A stretch of DNA of 64,000 nt from NCBI RefSeq assembly GCF_014837295.1, contig NZ_JACYHB010000010.1:91424-155423 (forward strand), written 5' to 3'. Positions 44,087 to 51,815 of this stretch are shown one piece after another. A program made the position numbers and the translations under genes. Numbering within the stretch: the first letter of the stretch is position 1; each line of letters opens with the position of its first letter. The notes beneath the pieces are model-generated. The model was not told the origin of the DNA. It worked only from the letters and a program-made list of their open reading frames with translations, and ran no database searches. The stretch comes from Cellulosimicrobium arenosum. Lineage in GTDB: Bacteria; Actinomycetota; Actinomycetes; Actinomycetales; Cellulomonadaceae.

Positions 44087-44154
44087 GTGCCCGAGAGATG
44101 CAGCAGTGCCCGAGTGATGCGTTCCTGCCTGCATCACTCGGGCACCGCTGCATC
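44087..44154. repeat. Clustered 15-bp repeats forming a 24-bp hairpin
   Basis: GTGCCCGAGAGATGC (44087-44101) and GTGCCCGAGTGATGC (44106-44120) are direct copies, with an inverted copy GCATCACTCGGGCAC at 44131-44145. As a result 44097-44120 pairs with 44131-44154 over 24 bp with one mismatch and a 10-base loop. It lies between two minus-strand genes, after the phosphoesterase stop, and probably ends that transcript. Confidence 0.8.
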
Positions 44155-44188
44155 GCTCGCCCCCGGAGGTTTCCGGGAGCCGGTCATG

Positions 44189-46342
44189 TCAGGGACAGGT
44201 GAGAGAGGCGTAGCCCGCCTCGGACGGGTGGGATGCGCCGTCGTCGGTCACGGTGGCCGTGGCCGTGCCGGCGTCGACCGACGTGGCGCGGACCGCGAAC
44301 GACTGGTAGGCCGAGGTGCCCGGACCGACGTCTGCGAACGTGCGCGAGCCGTACGGCGTCGACAGCTCGACGTCCGCCGCGTCCGCACCGACGTTCGTGG
44401 CCCGCACCGCGACGTACGCCCTGCCCGCCAGGCAGCGCGCGCTCGCGGTGACGTCGAGCTGCGGTGCCGCGGCGCCGTCGTGCCGGACCGTGACCCGGTC
44501 CACGACCCGTTCGGTCGCCGTCGCGTACGTCGTGACGGTGAACGACGTCGGGGTCACGTCGACCTCGGAGTAGCTCGGCTCGCGGGACTGCTCCCAGCGA
44601 GCGGTCCAGGGCTTCGCGCCGTCGAAGTCGTAGTACTTGCTGCCCGTCGAGGAGTTGCCCGTCACGTACAGCACCTGCCCGTCCTGCGGGTCGAGGACGT
44701 CGCCGATCGCGGGCTCGGTCTCCGGCACGACGGGCGTCGTGCCGTCCATGAGGTGGCTGCGCGTGAAGATGTGGTCATGCCCCGCGAGGACGACGTCCAC
44801 GCCGAGCTCGCTGAACACCGGCGCGAGACGCTCGCGCAGGCGGACCACGTCCGCGTCGCGCGAGTGGAAGGCTTGGCTGTACAGGGAGTGGTGGAACGAC
44901 ACGACGACCCACTCGTAGTCGTCGCCGCGCTCGTCGATCACCCCGCGCAGGTACGCCTCGCGCTCGTCGATCCCGGCGTCCGAGGACTGGTTCGAGTCGA
45001 GCGAGACGAACAGCACGTCGCCGTAGCCGTACCAGTAGTCGCGCATGCCCTCGGTCGCGTTCGGGCGCGCGTAGTGCTGGTCGTAGAGCATGCTGCCCGC
45101 GTCGTGGTTGCCGACGTCGGGTGCGAAGCGCAGCGTGCGCATGGACGCCGCGGAGAACAGGCCCGCGTACTGCTCGGTGCTGCCCGAGCTGTCGACCTGG
45201 TCGCCCGCCGAGACGAGGAAGGCGGCGTCGGGGTGACGCTCGTCGATCGTGCCCGCGTTGCGGACCCAGCTCGCGGTGTCGTTCGACGTGCTCCCGCTCG
45301 CACCGATCTGGATGTCGCCGACGAACAGGAACGAGTACTCGTCGCCGAACGTGCCCGTGTCGAACGTCGCCGGCTCGGACCAGCCGGTGGCCGCGCTCCC
45401 GACGCGGTAGACGTAGGACGAGTTCTCCTCGAGACCGCTGATCGCGGCGTGGTGGTAGGTCGCGCCATCGACCGAGGCGTCCGCGGCGGACGGCGCCGAC
45501 TGCGCGTCGAGCGGGAACGTGCCGCCGACCACGTCCTGCGCAGGTGCCCACTGCACCTCGCCCGAGCCCGGCAGGTTGGCGAACCACGCGACCGTGGCCT
45601 GCGTCTCGTCCGCCCCGATGCCGAGCGTGACGTCGCGCACCTCGCCCTGCGTCGGGACGAGCGAGCGGACGTCGAGGTAGATGTCGGAGCTGGTCGGAGC
45701 GTCCTGGTAGAGCGCGACCGAGATCGTGTTCTCCCCCGCCTCGAGTGCGCTGGCCGGGACGACGAACGTGCTGGTCACGGGATCGCTGCGGCTCGTCCCG
45801 AAGTACTGCAGGTTCTGCGTGATCTCGCGGTCCTCGTCGCCGAGGCGCGCGACCTCCTCGCCGTTGACGTAGACGATCGCGGCGTCGTCGTACACGATCT
45901 CGCCCTCGAACGCCGCGGCTGCGTCCAGCTCGGCGGCCGTGACGTCCACGTCGGTGCGGAAGAAGAACGTGGGGACGTCCGTCGTCGTGCTCTCGACGTA
46001 CTGCGTGAGGAGCGTGGTGATCGGGAACGCGTCGCCGATACCGGTCGCCTGGCCGCGCTTCGCGCCGAACGCGCCGGTGCCCGACTTCCAGGCGGAGTCG
46101 TCGAAGCCGGTCGTCGTCCAGACGCGCTGGTCCTCGTCCGACCCGGCGGGGTTCGTGTTGTCCTCGAGATAGCGCCACGTGGTGTCGCCCGAGCTGATGA
46201 GGGACTCGTCGGCGGCCGCCGCGACGTCCGACGTGGCCGTCACGACGCCGGTGACGAGCAGCGCGCCGACGAGCGAGAACGCGACCGTCGACGCCACCGT
46301 GCGCGTCGACGCGCCCGGTCGGTGGGATGCGTGCAGGTTCAT
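44189..46342 (-). CDS. Secreted purple-acid-phosphatase-like metallophosphoesterase
   Basis: A 717-residue exported enzyme, ATG 46342 after AAGGAA. Signal peptide about 1-47. Residues 50-250 hold a jellyroll-like accessory domain, 260-345 a FNIII-like N-terminal phosphatase domain. The metallophosphoesterase core has FLFVGDIQIGASGS (Gly-Asp), LVSAGDQVDSSGSTEQY, FAPDVGNHDAGSML (Gly-Asn-His-Asp), VVVSFHHSLYSQAF and VDVVLAGHDHIFTRSH. Residues about 625-717 are the shared C-terminal domain (ARCLAGRAYVAVRATNVG, AYQSFAVRATSVDAG, final Cys). It probably releases phosphate outside the cell. Confidence 0.92.
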   Translation of the reverse strand: MNLHASHRPGASTRTVASTVAFSLVGALLVTGVVTATSDVAAAADESLISSGDTTWRYLEDNTNPAGSDEDQRVWTTTGFDDSAWKSGTGAFGAKRGQATGIGDAFPITTLLTQYVESTTTDVPTFFFRTDVDVTAAELDAAAAFEGEIVYDDAAIVYVNGEEVARLGDEDREITQNLQYFGTSRSDPVTSTFVVPASALEAGENTISVALYQDAPTSSDIYLDVRSLVPTQGEVRDVTLGIGADETQATVAWFANLPGSGEVQWAPAQDVVGGTFPLDAQSAPSAADASVDGATYHHAAISGLEENSSYVYRVGSAATGWSEPATFDTGTFGDEYSFLFVGDIQIGASGSTSNDTASWVRNAGTIDERHPDAAFLVSAGDQVDSSGSTEQYAGLFSAASMRTLRFAPDVGNHDAGSMLYDQHYARPNATEGMRDYWYGYGDVLFVSLDSNQSSDAGIDEREAYLRGVIDERGDDYEWVVVSFHHSLYSQAFHSRDADVVRLRERLAPVFSELGVDVVLAGHDHIFTRSHLMDGTTPVVPETEPAIGDVLDPQDGQVLYVTGNSSTGSKYYDFDGAKPWTARWEQSREPSYSEVDVTPTSFTVTTYATATERVVDRVTVRHDGAAAPQLDVTASARCLAGRAYVAVRATNVGADAADVELSTPYGSRTFADVGPGTSAYQSFAVRATSVDAGTATATVTDDGASHPSEAGYASLTCP

Positions 46343-46629
46343 GGGTTCCTTCACAGGTCAGGGGCCCGGGCGACGACCGTCGGACCGCCGTCGCAGCACC
46401 GGGACCGGGTTGGGAAGCGCTGTCACGCTACGGAGCCCGGGTGGCGTGCGGACATCGCCCCGGTGAACGGCGCCCGACGATCGGGTGGCAGGTCGTCCTG
46501 GTCGTCGGGGTCCCCGGCCACGAGCACGAACCTGCGCACCGCGAACGCCGGACCCCGGGCCGTCAGGGCTTCGATGTTCTGTAGCCCGACGACCCGGGGT
46601 CGGTTGCGGTGCGGTGGCAGTCCGGCCGG

Positions 46630-48345
46630 TCAGACGCTCCGGCGGCGTCGCACCACGAGGAACGTCCCGAGAGAGACCAGTGCCAGCGCCGCCGCGACGA
46701 GACCGGCCGTCTGCGCACCGGTCGCCGGGAGGTCCTCGTCCGGCGTCGGGGTCGGCGTGTCGGTCGGCACGTCCGGCGTCGGGGTGGGCGTCGGGGTCGG
46801 GGTGGGCGTCGGTGTCGGCGTGGGAGTGGGCGTCGGTGTCGGCGTGGGAGTGGGCGTCGGGGTGGGCGTCGGAGCCGTCTCCGCCGCGTTCGTCAGGACG
46901 AGCTCGACGTCGTCCGCCTCGCCCACCTCGACGCTCACCGTGCCGTCCGCGGCAGGTTCGACCGTCTCGCCGTCGACCTGCCACCCGGGGTCTCCCCACT
47001 CGACGCCCTCGACGTCGGGAAAGGTCGGCTCGGAGAGCTCCACCTCGGTGCCCGGCGCGAGGTCGTCGATCGTCGCGGGCTCGCCGACGGTGACGGCCAG
47101 CGGGTCCTGGTCGACGCCGTCGAGCGCGTAGCCGACCGTGAACTCGGTGTCGTCCGGGACGGCGGAGGCCGCGCCTCCGTCGACGAGCTTGGTGAGCGTG
47201 AGGCTGCCGGGCGCGACGTCGGCCGCGCACGGGATCGCGCCGGCGAACAGGTAGGAGTGGACCTCGCCGCCCTCGACCACGAGGTTCTGCGCGACGACCT
47301 GGCCGTCGAGCGGCGCGGCGTCGAGCGTGAGGTCGGCGTCCGGGGCGTAGACCGACCCGTCGACCCGCGTCTCGCCGCCGTCGAGGGTCACCGGGCCGTC
47401 GACCTGGGACATGTCCCACATGACGTAGCGGGCGGCCTCGCCCTCCGCGCCGAACACCTTGCCCTGGACCGTCGTCGTCCCGGCGGGGACCTGGACGATC
47501 AGCGGCGCGTCGACCGAGGGCACGGCACCGTCCGAGAACTGGACGGTGTGGGCCGCCGCGACGTCCTCGTAGTCCACGACGTTGGGCCGCCCCTGGACCA
47601 GCGGCGACAGCACGACCCGGTCGCCGTCGTCCTCGGTCACGGTGAGCTCGTTCGCCTCGCCGCTCGGCACCAGGTCGGCGAGGCACTGCTCGACGTCGTC
47701 GGGCTCGGTCGCGTCGGCCTCGACGTAGGCCGCGACCGAGTCGAGCCGCGTCGGGACGGTGCTCTCGCCGTCGGGCCAGGGCTGGTTGGTGGCGTCGATC
47801 GCGGGCTCGCCGTCGACCTCCGTCCGGTACCGTACCCAGTCGGCGCGCTCGTAGGTGTCGAACTCCGCGTCGCCCGTGACGACCTTCAGGTCGCCCGACA
47901 GCTCCTCCACCCGGTCCGCCGGGACGCCGGAATCGGTGATCTCGACGAGCCCGGCGTCCGTCGCGTAGCTGCCGATGAGCAGCCGCGTCGGGTCGCCGTC
48001 GACGGTCGGGATCGTGTAGTCCGCCGTGCCCGCGACCTGGTGGGCGATCTGGTACTCGCCGCCGTCCGCCCGGACCGTGAGCTCGTCGCCGACGGCGATG
48101 CTGCCCTCGGTCTCGGAGTTGTCCAGCTGCGCGTCCTCGCGCGCGTAGACGGTGAAGCCGCCCGCGAGGTCGAACGGGTCGACCTCGACGGTCGCGGCGC
48201 TCGCCCCTGCGACCGGGAGGACGAGCGCGGGGGCCACGAGACCGGCCACCGTCGCCGCGCGGAGTCGCCGGGAACGGCGGTGTCGGGTGAGCCGACGCCT
48301 GGTCGAGGAGGGCAGCACGGACGAGAGCGAGGTGGGGCGGGTCAT
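46630..48345 (-). CDS. LPATG-anchored surface protein with choice-of-anchor A domain
   Basis: A 571-residue wall protein. Signal peptide about 1-50 (LRAATVAGLVAPALVLPVAG). A choice-of-anchor A domain covers about 53-370 (DLAGGFTVYAREDAQLDNSE, GKVFGAEGEAARYVMWDMSQ), followed by a DUF5979-like beta domain (SLTLTKLVDGGAASAVPDDT) at 385-480, a Pro-Thr stalk, and LPATGAQTAGLVAAALAL with RRRR at the end, a class A or C-type sortase signal. Likely adhesive. ATG 48345 or the adjoining GTG 48348; the two cannot be told apart. Confidence 0.88.
   Translation of the reverse strand: MTRPTSLSSVLPSSTRRRLTRHRRSRRLRAATVAGLVAPALVLPVAGASAATVEVDPFDLAGGFTVYAREDAQLDNSETEGSIAVGDELTVRADGGEYQIAHQVAGTADYTIPTVDGDPTRLLIGSYATDAGLVEITDSGVPADRVEELSGDLKVVTGDAEFDTYERADWVRYRTEVDGEPAIDATNQPWPDGESTVPTRLDSVAAYVEADATEPDDVEQCLADLVPSGEANELTVTEDDGDRVVLSPLVQGRPNVVDYEDVAAAHTVQFSDGAVPSVDAPLIVQVPAGTTTVQGKVFGAEGEAARYVMWDMSQVDGPVTLDGGETRVDGSVYAPDADLTLDAAPLDGQVVAQNLVVEGGEVHSYLFAGAIPCAADVAPGSLTLTKLVDGGAASAVPDDTEFTVGYALDGVDQDPLAVTVGEPATIDDLAPGTEVELSEPTFPDVEGVEWGDPGWQVDGETVEPAADGTVSVEVGEADDVELVLTNAAETAPTPTPTPTPTPTPTPTPTPTPTPTPTPTPTPTPDVPTDTPTPTPDEDLPATGAQTAGLVAAALALVSLGTFLVVRRRRSV
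46755..46870 (-). repeat. Short tandem repeats coding a Pro-Thr stalk
   Basis: Six-base units of CCGACG/CCCACC type, repeated about 18 times, code (Pro-Thr)n between the globular part and LPATG motif. Copy number may vary between strains. Confidence 0.85.
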
Positions 48346-48525
48346 CACTGCCTGAGGGTCGCGGGACGGGCGGTACGGCGACGCGCGGGTCGCACTCTGC
48401 GCAGCACGCTAACCCATCCTGGACGGCTGTCCAGTTTGCTGACAGGCGGTGCCGATCCATCGTGATCGGCGCCACAGCTCGCGTGCTGGCGGGCGTCGCC
48501 CGGCGCACCCGCCTACGCTTCTGGG

Positions 48526-49248
48526 ATGTCACGGCTCGCGCGGTTCCAGGGCCGGATCGCCGGCTGGGGCACGGCGTCCGGGACGCGGGTCGTCGTCGGG
48601 CGATGGGACTTCTCGCCGCTCGGCGGGTTCGCGGACGTCATGGTCGAGCGGCCCGACGGCGAGCGCCTCCTCCTCGCACCGACCGAGGGCATCGCGGCGT
48701 TCGTCTCGAGCACCTACCGGTTCGACCGGGTCGAGGTCGTGCCCGTCACGGTCCGCGACGACGCCGAGGACGGCGACGGGTCACGGCACGACCGGGACGC
48801 GTCACGGCGCGACGGTGACGCGTCACGGCGCGACGGGGACGGGTCACGGCACGACGGGCGCGCGGGCGTCCCCGCACCGTGGCTGGTGGACGCCGGCCCC
48901 CTCTCCGCACGGGTCGTCGTCGGGCCGCGGACCGGGCTGGGTCGCTTGTTGCGGCTCGTGCCGGGACGACTCGCCACGTCGCCACGGTTCACCGGCCTGA
49001 CCGACCCCGCGGCCCGCGTCCTGCTGCACGGTGTGCGTACGCGCGGGAGCGCCGGGTCGGGACGCGTCGAGCACTACGGTGCGACGGACGTGCACGCGGT
49101 CGTGGCGGTCGCGTCGACGTGGGGCGACGAAGCGCTCGGCGGTCTGGCGCCGGTCGACCCGCCGGTGCGGTTCGGGTTCGGCTCGACGCCCCGACGCCCG
49201 GCGGTGACCGACGTCGTGACGACGATCGTCCTACCTGCCGCTGGCTGA
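48526..49248 (+). CDS. Conserved actinobacterial protein of unknown function with 21-bp repeat insert
   Basis: A 240-residue soluble protein, ATG 48526. The N-terminal half (RVVVGRWDFSPLGGFADVMV, LLAPTEGIAAFVSSTYRFD) and C-terminal half (HAVVAVASTWGDEALGGLAP) look like conserved beta-rich domains. Between them residues about 85-112 are four 7-residue repeats of the Asp-x-Ser-Arg-x-Asp-x kind. No known motif. The gene stands alone between the LPATG gene and kynU. Confidence 0.65.
   Translation: MSRLARFQGRIAGWGTASGTRVVVGRWDFSPLGGFADVMVERPDGERLLLAPTEGIAAFVSSTYRFDRVEVVPVTVRDDAEDGDGSRHDRDASRRDGDASRRDGDGSRHDGRAGVPAPWLVDAGPLSARVVVGPRTGLGRLLRLVPGRLATSPRFTGLTDPAARVLLHGVRTRGSAGSGRVEHYGATDVHAVVAVASTWGDEALGGLAPVDPPVRFGFGSTPRRPAVTDVVTTIVLPAAG
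48776..48859 (+). repeat. 21-bp tandem repeats inside a coding region
   Basis: Four near-identical 21-bp units with core GTCACGGC, keeping frame, code DGSRHDR, DASRRDG, DASRRDG and DGSRHDG. They form a charged loop in the protein at 48526. Confidence 0.85.
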
Positions 49249-49277
49249 GACGGCCGGGCACCGGCCACGGCGGGCGG

Positions 49278-50561
49278 CTACCTCGCTCGTGCGGCCGTCA
49301 CCTCGGCGAGCGCGTCACGGACCGCCTCGACGCCGACGCGCACCTCGTCGAACGACGTCGACAGCGGCGACAGCCCCAGCCGCAGCCCGTCCGGCCGGCG
49401 GAAGTCGGGGATGACACCGCGAGCCCACAGCAGCGGGAGCGTCGCCTCGAACGCCTCGTGGTCCACGGTCACGTGGCTGCCGCGCAGGCCGGTGTCGCGC
49501 GGGGACGCGACGCGCGCGCCCAGCGGGACGAGCAGGTCGTCGACGAGCTCCAGCGCGAGCTCGGTCAGCGCGACCGACTTCGCGCGGATCGCGCCCATGC
49601 CCGCCTCAGCGACGAGGTCGACCATGTCCTGCATGGCGAGCATCCCCACGATCGCCGGCGTCCCACTGAGGAACCCGCGAGCGCCGGGGTGCGGGGCGTA
49701 CCCCGGTCCCATCTCGAACGGCGCCGCGCTGCCCATCCAGCCCTGGATCGGCTGGGTCAGGGCGTCCTGCAGGTCGGCGCGCACGTACCCGAACGCGGGC
49801 GCGCCCGGACCGCCGTTCAGGTACTTGTACGTGCAGCCGACCGCCAGGTCGACGCCCCACGCGTCGAGCTCGACGGGCACCGCACCGGCCGAGTGGCACA
49901 GGTCCCACAGGACGAGCGCGCCGGCGTCGTGCGCGAGGCGCGTGATCCCGGCGGCGTCGCTCAGGTACCCCGACCGGTACGCGACGTGGCTCAGCACGAC
50001 GAGCGCGGTGCGGTCGGTCAGCACCTCGGCGACCTGCTCGGGCGTGACACCCCCGTCGTGCGCGGGGGCGACCCAGCGCAGCGTCACGCCGTGCTCGCGC
50101 GCGACGCCCTCCAGGACGTAGCGGTCGGTCGGGAAGTTCCCCGAGTCGAGCACGACCTCGTCCCGGCCCGCGACCGACGGGGCCCCGAGCGCGGCACGGA
50201 CGAGCTTGTAGAGGATCACCGTGGTGGAGTCGGCCACGAACGCCTGCCCGGGTCCCGCGCCCAGCGCTGCGGCGCCGATCCGGTCGCCGAGGGTCAGCGG
50301 CAGGTCGTACCACTCCTCGTCCCAGCCGCGGATGAGCCGCGCTCCCCACTGCTCGGTCGCGAACCGGGCGAGCCGCTCGGCGGACGCGCGCGTCGGGCGG
50401 CCGAGCGAGTTGCCGTCGAGGTACGCGACGACGTCCGCCGACGGGACGAACGCGCCGACGTAGCGCGCGAGCGGGTCGGCGGCGTCGAGGGCGGCGGCGC
50501 GCGCGGCCCGCTGTTCCGTGCCGCTCGAGGAGCTGGTCGAGGAGCTGGTCGGTGTGCTCAT
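49278..50561 (-). CDS. kynU: Kynureninase
   Basis: A 427-residue PLP enzyme that cleaves kynurenine to anthranilate and alanine. Motifs: VAYLDGNSLGRPTRAS, DSTTVILYKLVRAAL, LDSGNFPTDRYVLEGVAREH, LSHVAYRSGYL, LWDLCHSAGAVPVELD (Asp of PLP), and VGCTYKYLNGGPGAPAF with the Lys that forms the Schiff base. The first 17 residues are Ser/Thr-rich and non-conserved. ATG 50561 overlaps the amidohydrolase stop by 4 bp; together with the kynA remnant this was a tryptophan-degradation operon. Confidence 0.95.
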   Translation of the reverse strand: MSTPTSSSTSSSSGTEQRAARAAALDAADPLARYVGAFVPSADVVAYLDGNSLGRPTRASAERLARFATEQWGARLIRGWDEEWYDLPLTLGDRIGAAALGAGPGQAFVADSTTVILYKLVRAALGAPSVAGRDEVVLDSGNFPTDRYVLEGVAREHGVTLRWVAPAHDGGVTPEQVAEVLTDRTALVVLSHVAYRSGYLSDAAGITRLAHDAGALVLWDLCHSAGAVPVELDAWGVDLAVGCTYKYLNGGPGAPAFGYVRADLQDALTQPIQGWMGSAAPFEMGPGYAPHPGARGFLSGTPAIVGMLAMQDMVDLVAEAGMGAIRAKSVALTELALELVDDLLVPLGARVASPRDTGLRGSHVTVDHEAFEATLPLLWARGVIPDFRRPDGLRLGLSPLSTSFDEVRVGVEAVRDALAEVTAARAR

Positions 50562-51658
50562 GTCTGTTCCATCCCGGGGTGGGGCACGGTCGTGGCGCCG
50601 GCGAGCCAGCGCGGGAGGTCGTCCGGGTCGCTAGGCGCCTCGCCGGGGACAAAAGTCACCCACCCCGCCGAGAACGACCTGGAGGTCGTTCTGGGGCTCA
50701 GAACGTCCCTCAGGTCGTTCTCGGCGGGATGTGTGGAGGTGGTGGAGGTGAGCGTGCGCAGGAGGGCCTTCGGGTCGAGGCCGGCGGCTGCGAGCGCACG
50801 CAGCTCGCGCTCGTTCACCCCGACCGGGAGCGGGCCGTTACCCAGGTCCGTCCCGTAGACGACCGTGCCGCCCGCGGCAGCGAACCGCCGGACGTTGTCG
50901 ATCGCAAGATCCTGAACGGCCGACGACACGCCCCACCCATGCACATCGAGCGTGCTGACCCAGCTCATCCGGCTCACCCACCCCCGGCCGAACACGACCT
51001 GGAGGTCGTTCTCGCTCGCTTTCCGGCCCTCAGGTCGTGTTCGACGGCGGGTGGCGGGGTGGGGGGCGGGTTGGGGGTGGGGGTGGGGGTGGGACATGGC
51101 TGCGAGCAAGGCGTCGGGGAGGGGCTCGGAGAACGGGGCGTGGGCCAGGCGGTCGACGCCGGCCTCGAAGGCGCGCGCCGCCTGGCCGGGGCCCTCCGCG
51201 TGCGCGACGACCGTCGCGCCCCGCGCGTGGGCGCGCGCGGCGATCGCGGCGAGGGTGACGTCGTCGGGCACGGGGCCGGCCGCGCTGTTGAGCGCGACCT
51301 TGACGAACGACGCGCCCACGGCGAGCTGGCGGTCGACGGCGGCGACCGCCTCGGCGGGCGAGGCGACCTCCTCGACCGAGCCGTCGGGCGCCCAGGCGCG
51401 GCCCGAGGGGTAGCCGCCCGGCGCGGTGAGGAACGCGCCGGCGAACGCGACCTGCGGAAGTCTGGTGGCCTCGGCCGACTCGGCAGCGCGCGCCCAGCCC
51501 GCCGCGACGTCGGGCACCCAGCCGAGGTCGTGCACGGCGGCGATGCCGTGCGGGAGGAGCGCGGTCGCGTCGATCAGGCCGAGGTGGACGTGCGCGTCGG
51601 TGAACGGCGGCAGGAGCGTCCCGCCGTCGACGGCTCGGCCGAGCGGCACGCGCGTCAT
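50558..51658 (-). CDS. Amidohydrolase-family protein interrupted in frame by two palindromic elements
   Basis: A 366-residue metal-dependent hydrolase. It starts at ATG 51658 directly with the metal motif FTDAHVHLGLID (His-x-His near 22-24), later VVAHAEGP (His near 170) and YGTDLGNGP (catalytic Asp near 293). Two stretches do not belong to the fold: residues about 200-228 (His/Pro-rich tract then TRPEGRKASENDLQVVFGRG) and 311-332 (PAENDLRDVLSPRTTSRSFS), each coded by a 59-bp palindrome. Position between the kynA remnant and kynU suggests a role as the missing kynurenine formamidase (inference). Confidence 0.85.
   Translation of the reverse strand: MTRVPLGRAVDGGTLLPPFTDAHVHLGLIDATALLPHGIAAVHDLGWVPDVAAGWARAAESAEATRLPQVAFAGAFLTAPGGYPSGRAWAPDGSVEEVASPAEAVAAVDRQLAVGASFVKVALNSAAGPVPDDVTLAAIAARAHARGATVVAHAEGPGQAARAFEAGVDRLAHAPFSEPLPDALLAAMSHPHPHPQPAPHPATRRRTRPEGRKASENDLQVVFGRGWVSRMSWVSTLDVHGWGVSSAVQDLAIDNVRRFAAAGGTVVYGTDLGNGPLPVGVNERELRALAAAGLDPKALLRTLTSTTSTHPAENDLRDVLSPRTTSRSFSAGWVTFVPGEAPSDPDDLPRWLAGATTVPHPGMEQT
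50667..50725. repeat. 59-bp palindromic element, copy 3 (inside the amidohydrolase gene)
   Basis: Left arm GCCGAGAACGACCTGGAGG and right arm CCCTCAGGTCGTTCTCGGC pair with two or three mismatches; length exactly 59 bp. It lies in frame within the coding sequence near the 3' end, and on the minus strand contributes about 20 residues (AENDLRDVLSPRTTSRSFSA). A smaller palindrome AACGACCT-GG-AGGTCGTT (50673-50690) is nested inside. Confidence 0.88.
50987..51045. repeat. 59-bp palindromic element, copy 4 (inside the amidohydrolase gene)
   Basis: Left arm GCCGAACACGACCTGGAGG and right arm CCCTCAGGTCGTGTTCGAC with few mismatches; length exactly 59 bp. In frame on the minus strand it codes RRTRPEGRKASENDLQVVFG. 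As in copy 1, a C-rich tract with repeated CCCCCA (minus strand, 51065-51098) directly precedes the element in the same orientation. Confidence 0.88.
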
Positions 51659-51765
51659 GCCCGCACGATCTCCGTGCGGACGGCGACGAGCTCGGCGAAG
51701 GACGTGAGGTCGAGCGCGCGTTGGAGGAAGCCCTCGCCGCTGGAGGGTTCCTGGGTCGTGCGACG
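51655..51765 (-). pseudogene. kynA: 3' remnant of tryptophan 2,3-dioxygenase
   Basis: The minus-strand frame ending at 51655 reads [20 protein letters not shown] then LVAVRTEIVRA before a stop that overlaps the amidohydrolase start by 4 bp (ATGA). Tryptophan 2,3-dioxygenases end with a closely similar Gly-Ser-Ser-Gly, Phe-Leu, Leu, Phe-x-Glu-Leu, Val-Arg-Thr pattern. Only about 35 codons remain; a histidine phosphatase gene begins just upstream, so the rest was deleted. The kyn operon is therefore without its first enzyme here. Confidence 0.6.
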
Positions 51766-51815
51766 AGGCCAGGACACCGCCGCACGGGACCCGTGGCGCC
51801 GGAGTCCGAGGGCGC

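Noticed and set aside
44087..44154. Repeats considered as a CRISPR remnant
   Set aside because: Only three copies of 15 bp, one inverted, with no spacers of constant size and no cas genes in the window.
46343..46629. 287-bp gap between the phosphoesterase and LPATG genes as a site for a small RNA
   Set aside because: No clear promoter-terminator pair or conserved fold could be read; it probably holds the phosphoesterase promoter.
46755..46870. Short repeats considered as intergenic satellite
   Set aside because: They code the Pro-Thr stalk of the LPATG protein on the minus strand.
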